DNA of 64,000 nt, from assembly GCA_016790285.1 (NCBI GenBank), contig JAEUPJ010000006.1, positions 62,001-126,000 on the forward strand, read 5' to 3'. Below, in pieces: positions 32,704 through 40,888 of this stretch. The stretch is from Roseateles sp. (lineage in GTDB: Bacteria; Pseudomonadota; Gammaproteobacteria; Burkholderiales; Burkholderiaceae_C). The translations under genes were made by a program, and so were the position numbers. Each line of letters starts with the position of its first letter. Within the stretch, counting starts at the first letter, position 1. The notes below the pieces were generated by a model. The model was given only the letters and a program-made list of their open reading frames with translations, made no database searches and was not told where the DNA came from.

Positions 32704-33725
32704 GCGCGCCAGCCTTGCGTCAACGCGGCCACGAGCGCGGCAGCGGCGCCCGGTGCGCGCTGCACGGGCAGGGCCTGGCCGGCCCACAGGCTGATGAACT
32801 CGGCCCGCCCGGCCTTGGCGGCGGCCTGGCGCATCGGCCGGCTGGCGGCGTTGGGCTGCGGGAAGGCGGGCAGGGCCGCGCCGTCGAGCGCGCCCGTGAC
32901 GCGGTTGGCCAGGCCGCGCGCGAGCCGCCCGGAGAAGGCGCGGGTCAGCGTCGAGTCGGCGTCCTGTGCGGCGAGCAGCGCGGCGCGGTAGGCCGGCGAC
33001 AGCGGGCATTCGTCCACCAGCAGGAAGGCCGTGCCCACGGTGACCGCGCTGGCCCCGAGGGCCTGGGCCGCGGCCACGCCGCGCGCGTCGGCAATGCCGC
33101 CGGCGGCAATCACGGGGAGGTCCAGCGCGTCCACGAGCTGGGGCACGAGGGCCATGGTGCCGATGAGGGCGCCCTCCGCGGTGCCCAGGAAGCCACCGCG
33201 ATGGCCGCCCGCCTCGAAGCCCTGGGCGATGACGCCGTCCACGCCGCTGGCTTGCAGGGCCAGGCCCTCGCTCACCTGCGTGGCGGTGCCCAGCACGACG
33301 AAGCCCTGGGCCTTCAGCGCGGCCACGCGCGCGGCGCCCGGGTCGCCCATGACAAAGCTGATGACGGCCGGGCGCGCCGCCACGGTGGCCTGCAGCTGGG
33401 CCTCGAAATCCTCCTCGACCTGCGCGGGCCGGGCCGGCGCGGGCAGGCCGAGCTCGGCATGCCAGGGCGCCAGGTGGCCGAGGTAGGCGTCCAGCGCGGC
33501 GTCGTCGCGCGCCCAGGCTTGGGGGCAGAAGAGGTTGATGCCGAAGGGCTGCGCCGTGCGGGCGCGGATGTCGGCGGCCACCTCGGTGATGCGGCCCGGC
33601 GGGAGGTAGGCCGCGCCCAGCTGCCCGAACCCGCCGCCTGCGCTGACCGCGGCCACGAGGGCGGCGCTGGCCGCCTCGCCGGCCATCGGCGCCATCCAGA
33701 CCGGCGGCAGGCCGAACAGGCTCAT
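32700..33725 (-). CDS. Nitronate monooxygenase family protein (FMN TIM barrel)
   Basis: 341 aa. WMAPMAGEAASAALVAAVSAGGGFG at the start, FMN/substrate segment QGFEAGGHRGGF with the likely catalytic His, and phosphate-binding IAAGGIADARGVAAAQALGASAVTVGTAF. The fold is shared by nitronate monooxygenases, 2-nitropropane dioxygenases and the enoyl reductase FabK; the sequence does not settle the substrate. Its ATG overlaps the marC stop (ATGA) and its stop overlaps the creB start (GTGA). Confidence 0.85.
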   Translation of the reverse strand: MSLFGLPPVWMAPMAGEAASAALVAAVSAGGGFGQLGAAYLPPGRITEVAADIRARTAQPFGINLFCPQAWARDDAALDAYLGHLAPWHAELGLPAPARPAQVEEDFEAQLQATVAARPAVISFVMGDPGAARVAALKAQGFVVLGTATQVSEGLALQASGVDGVIAQGFEAGGHRGGFLGTAEGALIGTMALVPQLVDALDLPVIAAGGIADARGVAAAQALGASAVTVGTAFLLVDECPLSPAYRAALLAAQDADSTLTRAFSGRLARGLANRVTGALDGAALPAFPQPNAASRPMRQAAAKAGRAEFISLWAGQALPVQRAPGAAAALVAALTQGWRA

Positions 33726-34363
33726 CCGATGGTCCGCGCGGCCAGCACCGGGAAGAGCTTGATCAGGCCATCGGCCAGCAGCTCCACCGCCAGCGCGGCC
33801 AGGATCAGGCCCATCAGCCGGGTCATGATGTTGATGCCCGTCTGCCCCAGCACGCGGGCGATGCGTCCCGAGGCCGAGAACACGACGAAGGTCACGAGCG
33901 CCACGATGACGCCGTAGCCGCACAGCACGGCCAGCTCCCACCACACCCGCGTCTTGTCGGCGTAGATGACCATGGTGGAGATGGTGGCCGGCCCGGTCAG
34001 CAGCGGGATGGCCAGCGGCACGACGGCGATGCTGGCGCCGGCGTCGGCCTTGGTGTTGCCCTCGCTCACGTCTTCCTTGCGCGCCTCGGCGGGCTGGGCG
34101 TTGAGCATCTGCAGCGAGCTGATCAGGAGCAGGCAGCCGCCGCCCACCTGGAAGCTCGCCAGCGAGATGCCGAAGAACTCGATGATCTTGAGCCCGAACA
34201 GCGCCGACAGCGCGATGACGATGCCCGCCGTGCAGGCACTCACGAGGATGGTCTTGCGGCGCTGCTGGCGGCTGAAGGCGGCTGTGAAGTGGATGAAGAA
34301 GGGCACCACGCCGACCGGGTTGACGATGGCCAGCAGCGCAACGAGAGGCTTGTAGATGTCCAT
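33722..34363 (-). CDS. marC: MarC family integral membrane protein
   Basis: 213 aa with about six helices. The N terminus (LLAIVNPVGVVPFFIHFT) and the middle (IAVVPLAIPLLTGPATISTMVIY) are the two MarC/NAAT signature stretches; the family was once thought to export antibiotics or amino acids and its role is unresolved. The ATG at 34363 is preferred over an upstream GTG because it starts at the conserved MDIYKPLVALLA. Overlaps the nitronate monooxygenase gene by four bases. Confidence 0.87.
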   Translation of the reverse strand: MDIYKPLVALLAIVNPVGVVPFFIHFTAAFSRQQRRKTILVSACTAGIVIALSALFGLKIIEFFGISLASFQVGGGCLLLISSLQMLNAQPAEARKEDVSEGNTKADAGASIAVVPLAIPLLTGPATISTMVIYADKTRVWWELAVLCGYGVIVALVTFVVFSASGRIARVLGQTGINIMTRLMGLILAALAVELLADGLIKLFPVLAARTIG

Positions 34364-34382
34364 GGGCGGCGATTGTGGCGGC

Positions 34383-35162
34383 TCAGGCCGGCCTGTCGTG
34401 CGCAAGATGGCACAGGTAGTCCAGCCCGGCAGCGCCGCGCGCACCCCACCAGCTGAGCAGCTCGCCGTCCACCAGCTGCACCCGCGCCTGCGGGCACAGG
34501 GCCTGGGCTTCGGCCAGGTGCGTGTCGTTGAAGCGGTAGGGCTCGGAGCTCAGCAGCACGCGCTCGACGCTGTCCAGCCAGGGCTCCGTGCCGGTCAGCG
34601 CCGGGTAGCGGCCGGCGCCGTGCTCGCCGCCGAGGGCGTCGGGCAGCGTGTGCCAGCCGGCCTCGGCCAGCAGCGTGGCGATGTAGGTGTCGCGGGCGAC
34701 GGTCATCCACGGGTCGCGCCAGATCAGGTAGAGCACACGCTGCGGCCTTCGCGCTGCCGCACGGCACCGCGCGAGGGCGGCCTGCAAGTCGTCGGCCAGC
34801 GCCGCGGCGCGGTCGTTCACCCCCGGCAGGTCGGCGAAAGCGGCGCGCAGCTGCTCGAAAAGCGCCAGGTTGTCCTGCGGGCAGCACGGGTGGGTGACGA
34901 TGACCTCGGGCACGAACTCGCGCAGCGCGTCGGCCGTCTCGCGCCGGTTCTCATCCACATTGAGGACGACATGCGTGGGCGCCAGGCTCCGCAGCTTGTC
35001 CAGGTTCACGTCCTTGGTGCCGCCCACCTTGGGCACACCCGCCACGGCCTCGGCCGGGTGGATGCAAAAGCCGGTGCGCGCCACGAGCCACGGCGCCAGG
35101 CCCAGAGCAACCAGCGTCTCGGTGGCGCTGGGCACCAGGCTGGCGATGCGCGGGGCGCTCAC
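34383..35162 (-). CDS. BtuF-like helical-backbone metal/cobalamin receptor, no signal peptide
   Basis: 259 aa from a GTG. Begins SAPRIASLVPSATETLVALGL, the first strand and helix of the BtuF/periplasmic-binding fold, with KDVNLDKLRSLAPTHVVLN, VLYLIWRDPWMTVARDTYI and LSSEPYRFNDTHL. There is no signal sequence or lipobox before the fold, so it is cytoplasmic as read. Such signal-less cobalamin-binding-annotated proteins are known without a settled role. Its GTG overlaps the stop of the upstream membrane-protein gene (GTGA). Confidence 0.8.
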   Translation of the reverse strand: MSAPRIASLVPSATETLVALGLAPWLVARTGFCIHPAEAVAGVPKVGGTKDVNLDKLRSLAPTHVVLNVDENRRETADALREFVPEVIVTHPCCPQDNLALFEQLRAAFADLPGVNDRAAALADDLQAALARCRAAARRPQRVLYLIWRDPWMTVARDTYIATLLAEAGWHTLPDALGGEHGAGRYPALTGTEPWLDSVERVLLSSEPYRFNDTHLAEAQALCPQARVQLVDGELLSWWGARGAAGLDYLCHLAHDRPA

Positions 35163-36058
35163 TCGGCCTCGGTCACGGCCAGGTAGACGGCGCAGCAGCC
35201 GCGCAGCCACACGAGCGTCGGCAGCACCAGCGCGATGGCGAACACCACGCCGCCGCCCACCAGCGCGGCCGTGCCCAGCGCGCCGCCCTGCAGCGGCACG
35301 CCGCTGGCGCCCAGGCCCCGTGGCCCGAGGCCCATGAGGCCGGCCAGCAGCTGGCCGGCGGGCAGCTCCACCCCCGCGCCCAGGATGGCCAGGCCCGCCA
35401 TCAGCCGCCCGCCGCTCACGACGACGAAGCTCACCGCCGCGGTGGCCAGTGCCGTCATCAGGTAGACGGCGGCCATCAGCAGCGCCGTCTCGGGCAGCCC
35501 GTGGCGCAGGCGCTGGCGCAGCAGGGCCAGCGCGCCGCGGGTCGAGCGGCCTGCCCAGACGGCCGGCCCGGTCAGCGGCCCGACGAGAACCACCAGCGTG
35601 AAGGCGATGCCGCCGAGCACGAGCACCGCCACCGGCAGCACCACCGCCAGCAGCGGGGCGCCCACGACCGGCCAGCGCGTGGCCCACAGCAGCCCGGCCA
35701 GGGCCAGGCCCGCCAGCAGCGCCAGGCTCAGGCAGCCCAGCAGCACCAGCAGCACGCGGTGGGCGCTGCGCAGCGCGTCGGCGAAGGCGTCCTGGGGGTC
35801 GCGCACGGGCAGGCCGCGGGCCTGGTCCATGAGCATGAGCCCCGTGGCATTGACGCCAAAAAAGGCGACAGCCAGCCCCAGGCCCATCCACACCGCACTC
35901 ATGAGGGACTGCTCCCGCACGAGCGCGGACTGCGCGGACGCGAGCAGCAGCCCGGCCATGCAGAAGCTGGCCAGCAGGGCGTAGAGGGCGCGCAGATTGC
36001 GGGGTGCGTCGATGCTGGCGAGCACGCGGGCGAGGGCGGGGAGGAGGTTGGCGGTCAT
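35159..36058 (-). CDS. Polytopic membrane protein, unknown function
   Basis: 299 aa with about six or seven hydrophobic segments, for example LRALYALLASFCMAGLLLA, LLVLLGCLSLALLAGLALAGL, LLAVVLPVAVLVLGGIAFTLV and LVGGGVVFAIALVLPTLVWL. A basic loop WAGRSTRGALALLRQRL is mid-protein. No known motif. First gene of the minus-strand stack that runs down to 23153, coupled by GTGA to the BtuF-like gene. Confidence 0.65.
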   Translation of the reverse strand: MTANLLPALARVLASIDAPRNLRALYALLASFCMAGLLLASAQSALVREQSLMSAVWMGLGLAVAFFGVNATGLMLMDQARGLPVRDPQDAFADALRSAHRVLLVLLGCLSLALLAGLALAGLLWATRWPVVGAPLLAVVLPVAVLVLGGIAFTLVVLVGPLTGPAVWAGRSTRGALALLRQRLRHGLPETALLMAAVYLMTALATAAVSFVVVSGGRLMAGLAILGAGVELPAGQLLAGLMGLGPRGLGASGVPLQGGALGTAALVGGGVVFAIALVLPTLVWLRGCCAVYLAVTEAE

Positions 36059-36105
36059 GGTTTTGGTGCGCGGGCCGCGATGGTATCGATGACCGTCCCA
36101 TGACG

Positions 36106-36292
36106 CCCGCGCACCGCCAGGGTTTGTGCTAGCTCTGAAAAACAACACTTGCCGGAGTGCCGTCCCGCAATCGGGGCACCCCGCCACCATAATGAATTGC
36201 CTGTGTCTGGACGCCGCACCTTCGCTTGAATGGTTCACGATGGGTTGAAGCACCACACGGTTTTTTGGTTTTGAGAAGAGAAGGGCTTCCCC
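36106..36292 (+). other. Long 5' leader / promoter region of the RRM gene
   Basis: About 180 bases with no gene. A -10-like CATAAT is at 36188-36193 without a good -35; an imperfect hairpin GTGC-CCCG/CGGG-GCAC spans about 36156-36178; an AT-rich run (GGTTTTTTGGTTTTGAGAAGAGAAGGG) carries the ribosome site before the ATG. A long leader is common for cold-induced RNA-binding protein genes. Confidence 0.35.
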
Positions 36293-36820
36293 ATGGGAAA
36301 CAAGCTTTACGTGGGCAACCTCGCCTACAGCGTCCGTGACGAATCGCTGCAGGAAGCGTTCGGTCAATTCGGCAGCGTGACCTCTGCCAAGGTCATGATG
36401 GATCGTGAAACCGGCCGTTCCAAGGGTTTCGGTTTCGTTGAAATGGGCTCGGATGCCGAAGCCCAGGCTGCCATCAACGGCATGAATGGCCAGGCCCTCG
36501 AAGGCCGTGCCATCGTCGTCAATGAAGCCCGTCCTCGCGAAGAGCGTCCGGGTGGCTTCGGTGGCGGCGGCGGTCGCTCCGGCGGCGGCGGCTACGGTGG
36601 TGGCGGCGGCTACGGCGGCGGCGGTGGCCGCTCCGGTGGCGGCGGCTACGGCGGTGGCGGCGGTGGCGGCTACGGCGGTGGTGGCGGCGGCTACGGTGGT
36701 GGCGGTGGCCGCTCCGGTGGCGGCGGCTACGGCGGTGGCGGTCGCTCCGGCGGCGGTGGCGGCGGCTACGGCGGCGGCGGTGGTGGCTACGGCGGCGGTG
36801 GCCGTTCGGGCGGCTACTGA
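36293..36820 (+). CDS. RRM RNA-binding protein with glycine-rich tail
   Basis: 175 aa. A single RRM (about 3-80) with RNP2 LYVGNL (5-10) and RNP1 KGFGFVEM (44-51), followed by about 90 residues made almost only of Gly, Tyr, Ser and Arg in GGGGYGGGGRSG-type repeats. This is the bacterial RBP family also seen in cyanobacteria and many proteobacteria, often cold-induced, that binds mRNA; the Gly/Tyr/Arg tail suits weak multivalent contacts. It stands alone with its own leader and terminator. Confidence 0.9.
   Translation: MGNKLYVGNLAYSVRDESLQEAFGQFGSVTSAKVMMDRETGRSKGFGFVEMGSDAEAQAAINGMNGQALEGRAIVVNEARPREERPGGFGGGGGRSGGGGYGGGGGYGGGGGRSGGGGYGGGGGGGYGGGGGGYGGGGGRSGGGGYGGGGRSGGGGGGYGGGGGGYGGGGRSGGY
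36551..36817 (+). repeat. In-frame GGC-rich tandem repeats in the RRM gene tail
   Basis: About 265 bases of imperfect repeats of GGTGGCGGCGGCTACGGCGG-like units coding the Gly-rich tail, with CGCTCC (Arg-Ser) spacers. Prone to length change by slippage. Confidence 0.8.
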
Positions 36821-36855
36821 GCCCTGAGCCCTGAGCTGAACCTCAGGGCATCTGT

Positions 36856-36887
36856 GAACAAAGCGCCTTCGGGCGCTTTGTTCGTTT
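36856..36887 (+). terminator. Strong terminator after the RRM gene
   Basis: Perfect 12-bp stem GAACAAAGCGCC (36856-36867), TTCG loop, GGCGCTTTGTTC (36872-36883), then GTTT. Placed between convergent genes and roughly symmetric, so it may serve both. Confidence 0.88.
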
Positions 36888-36905
36888 CTGGCCTTCGCGA
36901 ACGCT

Positions 36906-39212
36906 TCAGTAGCCCAGCGTCGCCTTGGCGAACACCTCGCTCGAGCGCACGCCGCCCGGCTGCTCGCGGCCCCGGTTCAGGCCCACGCTCAACACCCGGG
37001 CGATGCCCACGCGGTGCTGGAACATCAGCGAGAGCACGCGGCCTGTTTCGTCCTGCGCTGCCAGGCCCACGGCCGCATCCGCGCGGCGCGTGAAGCGGGT
37101 GTGCTGGTGGATGAGGCGCAGCGAGTCCCGCGCGCTCAGGTGCAGCACCACGAGGCTCTGGGCGCTGCGGTCGGTGAAGGCGCGGCGCCCGTCGGGCCCG
37201 TCCACCCAGCCCAGGCCGAAGCGCTGGTCCAGCTCCAGCCACCAGCCACCCGGCAGCGGCGTGCGCATCTGGGCCTGCAATTGCGCCTGGGCGCCCAGGC
37301 CGACGCGGTCGGCGTCGACATCGAGCCGGCGGCCCCACTCCACTTCCCCGTTCACGAAGTTCAGCAGCTCGCCCGGGTTGGACTCGAACCCCAGCAGCAG
37401 CGTGCGCGTGGGGTGCAGCGCCCCCCCGCTGCGCGCGCGGTAGCTGTCCAGGCCGACATGGCCCCACACGCCCGTGTTGCGCGCCGCGGCGAACCAGAAG
37501 CCGGGCTGCACGAGCCGGTCGACCACCTGCCCGCCGGCCACCCCGAGCAGCGGGTCGGCGAGGGTGCGCGTTTCCTGCAGCTTGAGCTGGACTTCATGGT
37601 CGTGCAGGTCCACGCCGGCAAGCTCCCGCGGGCCCAGGCGCAGGTAGCCGAAGGCCGAGGCCCGGCGAATGCCGCTCTGGTTCACGAAGCCGTTGTCATT
37701 GGCAAAGCGCGGGCTGATCTCTTCCACATTGACGTTGGCCACCCAGTCGGCATCGCGGTGGCGCCAGCCCAGCCAGGCCCGGTGACCCCGGTCGCGCGCC
37801 ACGCGCTGCACGTGGCCATCGTCGTCCAGCCCGAGCGTGGTGGAGGACAGCAACACATGGCCCCGTAGCTGGTCACTGTCGCCCGCGCGCCAGACGCCGT
37901 CGCTGCCGACGACCTGCGTGGCCAGGCCGTGGCCGAAGTCGCGCACCGAGGCCAGGCCCGCGAGGCCAAGGCTGCCGAACTGCATGCGGCCGCGCGCGAA
38001 GCTCGCCTGCGAGTCGCGCGGCTGGGTGCCGCTGCGGGTGGAGAAGGCGCCTGCGCGCAGCAGCGTGCCGCCGCCGGCATCGCGCAGGTGCAGGGCGGTG
38101 GCCTCGGCGCCGGCGCCACGCCAGGTGGCGCGCAAGCCCCAGTCGGGGTCGGTGATGGCGCGGGTGTAGAAGGCCGCGAGGCTGCGGTTCTCGCCGGATT
38201 CGTCGGGCTGCGTCGGGCCGACGACGTCGGCGCTCTCCAGGAAGAAGGGCCGTTTCTCCGGCACGCTGAGCGCGAAGCGCGTGTTGCCGGCGAGCTGCGG
38301 CTCGTCGAGTTCCACCTGGGAGAAGTCGGGGTTGAGCGTGGCGTCGATGACCCAGTCCGCGCGCGGCCGCCACTTGAACTCCGCGCCGAGCGAGGCGCGG
38401 CGCTCGCGCTGCGTGCCACCGGTGTCGCTGCTGTCGCGGGTGCTGCGCAGTGTGAGCTCGGGCCGGAAGGCGAAGAAGCTGCGCTCGTGCACCTGCTCCA
38501 CGAGGTCGCCCAGGCCTTCGAGCGCCTGCATCTCGGCGATGAAGCTCAGTGCGTCCTTCGTGAGCAGGGGGGCGCTCACGTCCAGCGTGCGGTCTTCGCG
38601 CGGGATGTTGCGCGCCACCTGCACGCGCCACGGGGCGCCGTCGGCATGCGGGAAGCGCAGCGTGGCCAGTGGCCAGCGCAGCTCGATGCTGTAGCCGTCG
38701 GGCAGCCGCGTGGCGGCGGCCTCCACGTCGAAGTCGGGCGCCGAGTCGTCGCTGTCCTCCTCGGCGGCGTAGAGGCCGTCCTCGATGCTGCCGGCGGCAC
38801 TCACGCGCACGAACTGCGCGGTGCGGCGATGGCCCACGGCGTCGATGAAGACGGTGATGTAGTCCTGGTCGGCCTTGACCTGGTCGCGGCGAGCCAGCGG
38901 CGCGCGGATGCGCTCGGGCGCGGGGTCCCAGGCGCGGATGCCGAAGACGAGGGCGTCATCGGTCACCAGCACCTGCACGGTGGTGCGCCAGCGCGCGGCC
39001 TGCTTGTCGGCGGGCAGGAACTGCACGAAGCGGTCGTAGACCGGGGCGCGTTGCCAGACGGGGTCGTCCAGGCGGCCATCGATGGCCGGGGCTGGCTCGC
39101 CGGCCGGCAGGCGCTGCGCGGTGGGGGAGGTCGTGTGCAAGGGCGCGGCGTGCGCAGGCAGGCCGAGCGCCAGGCCCAGGGCGAAGCCCAGGCCGTTGAG
39201 GCGGAATGTCAT
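36906..39212 (-). CDS. DUF5916 / CBM9-like outer-membrane-type protein
   Basis: 768 aa. Signal peptide (LGFALGLALGLPAHA), then a family 9 carbohydrate-binding-like domain (about 40-220: IDGRLDDPVWQRAPVYDRF, ITVFIDAVGHRRTAQF, YSIELRWPLATLRFP). The DUF5916 region holds the diagnostic DFSQVELDEPQL and PEKRPFFLESADV. Many amphipathic strands follow, ending FAKATLGY, an aromatic C terminus usual for beta-barrels. Probably an outer-membrane barrel with a sugar-binding-like domain; no substrate is known. A short ORF with its own promoter lies upstream. Confidence 0.8.
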   Translation of the reverse strand: MTFRLNGLGFALGLALGLPAHAAPLHTTSPTAQRLPAGEPAPAIDGRLDDPVWQRAPVYDRFVQFLPADKQAARWRTTVQVLVTDDALVFGIRAWDPAPERIRAPLARRDQVKADQDYITVFIDAVGHRRTAQFVRVSAAGSIEDGLYAAEEDSDDSAPDFDVEAAATRLPDGYSIELRWPLATLRFPHADGAPWRVQVARNIPREDRTLDVSAPLLTKDALSFIAEMQALEGLGDLVEQVHERSFFAFRPELTLRSTRDSSDTGGTQRERRASLGAEFKWRPRADWVIDATLNPDFSQVELDEPQLAGNTRFALSVPEKRPFFLESADVVGPTQPDESGENRSLAAFYTRAITDPDWGLRATWRGAGAEATALHLRDAGGGTLLRAGAFSTRSGTQPRDSQASFARGRMQFGSLGLAGLASVRDFGHGLATQVVGSDGVWRAGDSDQLRGHVLLSSTTLGLDDDGHVQRVARDRGHRAWLGWRHRDADWVANVNVEEISPRFANDNGFVNQSGIRRASAFGYLRLGPRELAGVDLHDHEVQLKLQETRTLADPLLGVAGGQVVDRLVQPGFWFAAARNTGVWGHVGLDSYRARSGGALHPTRTLLLGFESNPGELLNFVNGEVEWGRRLDVDADRVGLGAQAQLQAQMRTPLPGGWWLELDQRFGLGWVDGPDGRRAFTDRSAQSLVVLHLSARDSLRLIHQHTRFTRRADAAVGLAAQDETGRVLSLMFQHRVGIARVLSVGLNRGREQPGGVRSSEVFAKATLGY

Positions 39213-39270
39213 GGCAAAACGGGAAGCACGACCGCCATGCCGGCGGCCGTGAGGATCGATCAGGGCTGGG

Positions 39271-39285
39271 CGTTGCAGCGCAACG
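39271..39285 (-). promoter_or_regulatory. Hairpin in the DUF5916 gene leader
   Basis: Perfect 6-bp stem CGTTGC/GCAACG with a 3-base loop, between the eight-codon ORF and the DUF5916 ATG. A second perfect stem, CTGACG/CGTCAG with a 4-base loop, lies at 39304-39319. Together they could form an attenuator or antiattenuator structure. Confidence 0.35.
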
Positions 39286-39329
39286 GACAGCCGGCGGGCG
39301 GCACTGACGGCGTCGTCAGCGCGCGGGCG

Positions 39330-39356
39330 TTAGCAGGGGTGAAGCACCTTGGCCAT
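39330..39356 (-). CDS. Possible eight-codon leader peptide (MAKVLHPC)
   Basis: ATG GCC AAG GTG CTT CAC CCC TGC TAA: M-A-K-V-L-H-P-C. A strong Shine-Dalgarno (GGAGGA, minus strand of 39361-39366) lies four bases before the ATG, and a good sigma-70-type promoter lies about 45 bases upstream. The ORF ends 117 bases before the DUF5916 start, and two hairpins lie between. Peptides of this kind control downstream genes by stalling on a codon; the final His-Pro-Cys would be the candidate. There is no direct proof that it is translated. Confidence 0.4.
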   Translation of the reverse strand: MAKVLHPC

Positions 39357-39406
39357 GATGTCCTCCTTCGCCGCCTTCTCGGTCGGCACTGGGCTCGAAG
39401 GCGCGC

Positions 39407-39436
39407 AGTGTAAGCACGCCGGCGCCGTGCTGCCAA
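39407..39436 (-). promoter_or_regulatory. Candidate sigma-70 promoter for the leader/DUF5916 unit
   Basis: Minus strand: -35 TTGGCA (39431-39436), 18-base spacer, -10 TACACT (39407-39412). The spacer is a near-palindrome, GCACG...CGTGC, which could be an operator. It overlaps the region just past the SDR gene stop. Confidence 0.45.
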
Positions 39437-39461
39437 GGCGTGACTTTCGGCCCTGGCGCCG

Positions 39462-40235
39462 CTATTCGCCGGCGCGCTTCTTGCGCGCCCGCTTGCTCAG
39501 CAGCTTGTCGTACAGGCTGTTGGGCAGCAGGCGCAGCACCTTGGCCAGCACGCCCATCTGCCATGGGATGACGCGGTAGCTCACCTGCGCCTGGATGGCC
39601 CGCACGGCCTGGTCGGCGAAGTCCTCCACCGGCATCAGGAAGGGCATGCTGTAGCGGTTGCCGCGCGTGAGCGGCGTGTCGATGTAGCCGGGCAGCAGCG
39701 TGACCACGCGCACGCCGTGCGGCCGGCATTCGCCGCGCAGGCTCTCGCAATAGGCGACGACCGCCGACTTGCTTGCGCAATAGGCGCCGTGCCCGGGCAG
39801 GCCGCGGATGGCCGCCACGCTGGCCACGCCCACCAGCGTGCCCGAGCGGCGCGCGTTCATTGCGGCCACGAACGGGTGGAAGGTGGCCGCCAGGCCCACG
39901 TTGTTGGTCGCGAAGGTGCGTTGCATCACCGCCAGGTCGGCGAACTCGGTCGTATCCATGCCAATGCTGATGCCGGCATTGGCGATGACGACGTCGGGCA
40001 GGCCCTGCGCCGTGATGCACTCGCGGCCGATGCGGGCCATGGCGTCGAGGTCGGCGACGTCGGCGCCGTAGACCTTGAAGCGCGCGGCGTCGAGCTGCTG
40101 CTCGCCCGCCCAGCGCTCGACCTCGGCGGTGCGCCGCGCCACCAGCGCCAGCCGCGCGCCGTGGCGGTAGTAGCGCAGCGCCAGCGCCTGGCCGATGCCG
40201 CTGGAGGCGCCGGTGATGAAGACGAGCTCGCTCAT
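39462..40235 (-). CDS. Short-chain dehydrogenase/reductase coupled to lptC
   Basis: 257 aa, classical SDR. Cofactor motif TGASSGIG (8-15), NAGISIG, catalytic Ser in ASVAAIRG and Y-x-x-x-K in YCASKSAVVAY. A basic C-terminal tail (LLSKRARKKRAGE) follows an amphipathic stretch, as in membrane-bound SDRs. Its ATG overlaps the lptC stop (ATGA). The place normally held by lptA after lptC is taken by this gene, and it may act on an envelope lipid or sugar; the substrate is not evident. Confidence 0.83.
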   Translation of the reverse strand: MSELVFITGASSGIGQALALRYYRHGARLALVARRTAEVERWAGEQQLDAARFKVYGADVADLDAMARIGRECITAQGLPDVVIANAGISIGMDTTEFADLAVMQRTFATNNVGLAATFHPFVAAMNARRSGTLVGVASVAAIRGLPGHGAYCASKSAVVAYCESLRGECRPHGVRVVTLLPGYIDTPLTRGNRYSMPFLMPVEDFADQAVRAIQAQVSYRVIPWQMGVLAKVLRLLPNSLYDKLLSKRARKKRAGE

Positions 40236-40888
40236 TGCGGCGCCCTGGAGATGATCTGACCCTGCGCCTTGCCGGTGAAGCTCACCTGGCCGGTGAGGTG
40301 GCGGTACTCGAAGTTCTGTGCGTTCAGCGTCGAGCCCCCCTGGCGGATGGTCACGGGCAGGTGCGAGCGCAGGATCTCGCTGTTGGACAGGGCCTGCAGG
40401 AACTCGCCACGCACCTCCAGCTGGGCCGTCGCGTTCTCGCCCGAGCCCGGTGGCAGCCGGCGCAGGTGCACGCCGCCGATGAGCTGCATGTCGCTGCCGT
40501 CGCCGTTGCTCAGCGCCCGCTTGGCTTCGGCGATCGCCAGGCTGCCGTCGGGCGCGATGGCGCGAACGCGCACCTGGTCGATCTCGATGGTGTCGGTGTC
40601 CGGGTAGTGGCGCAGCTCGGCGCCCGCGATCTGCACCTTGAGCTGGCCGTCCGCGCCGATGCGCTGCAGCTCGAAGTTGTTCATGCGGTAGTCCGGCACG
40701 TGGCGCGGCGGCGCGAGTTCGGCCGGGCCGTCCAGCAGCGGCGTGTTCTTGACCAGCCACCAGGTGCCGCTGGCCAGCACCGCCATCATCAGCAGCGGCA
40801 GGTAGTTGGACACCAGGCTCTGCGCGCGCCACAGCCAGGGGCGCGGCTTGGCCGCGCGCGGCGCCGGTGCGGGCAGGGCGGTGCTCAT
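40232..40888 (-). CDS. lptC: LPS export protein LptC
   Basis: 218 aa. One N-terminal TM (YLPLLMMAVLASGTWWLVK), then the periplasmic LptC beta-jellyroll: PDYRMNNFELQRIGADGQLKVQI, AELRHYPDTDTIEID and FEYRHLTGQVSFTGKA. LptC links the LptBFG transporter to LptA to carry LPS across the periplasm. It overlaps kdsC by four bases (ATGA) and the SDR gene by four. Confidence 0.87.
   Translation of the reverse strand: MSTALPAPAPRAAKPRPWLWRAQSLVSNYLPLLMMAVLASGTWWLVKNTPLLDGPAELAPPRHVPDYRMNNFELQRIGADGQLKVQIAGAELRHYPDTDTIEIDQVRVRAIAPDGSLAIAEAKRALSNGDGSDMQLIGGVHLRRLPPGSGENATAQLEVRGEFLQALSNSEILRSHLPVTIRQGGSTLNAQNFEYRHLTGQVSFTGKAQGQIISRAPQ

Noticed and set aside
36551-36817. Alternative frames of the GGC-rich tract as separate Ala- or Arg-rich proteins
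   Set aside because: Any frame of this repeat stays open; only the frame continuous with the RRM is supported.
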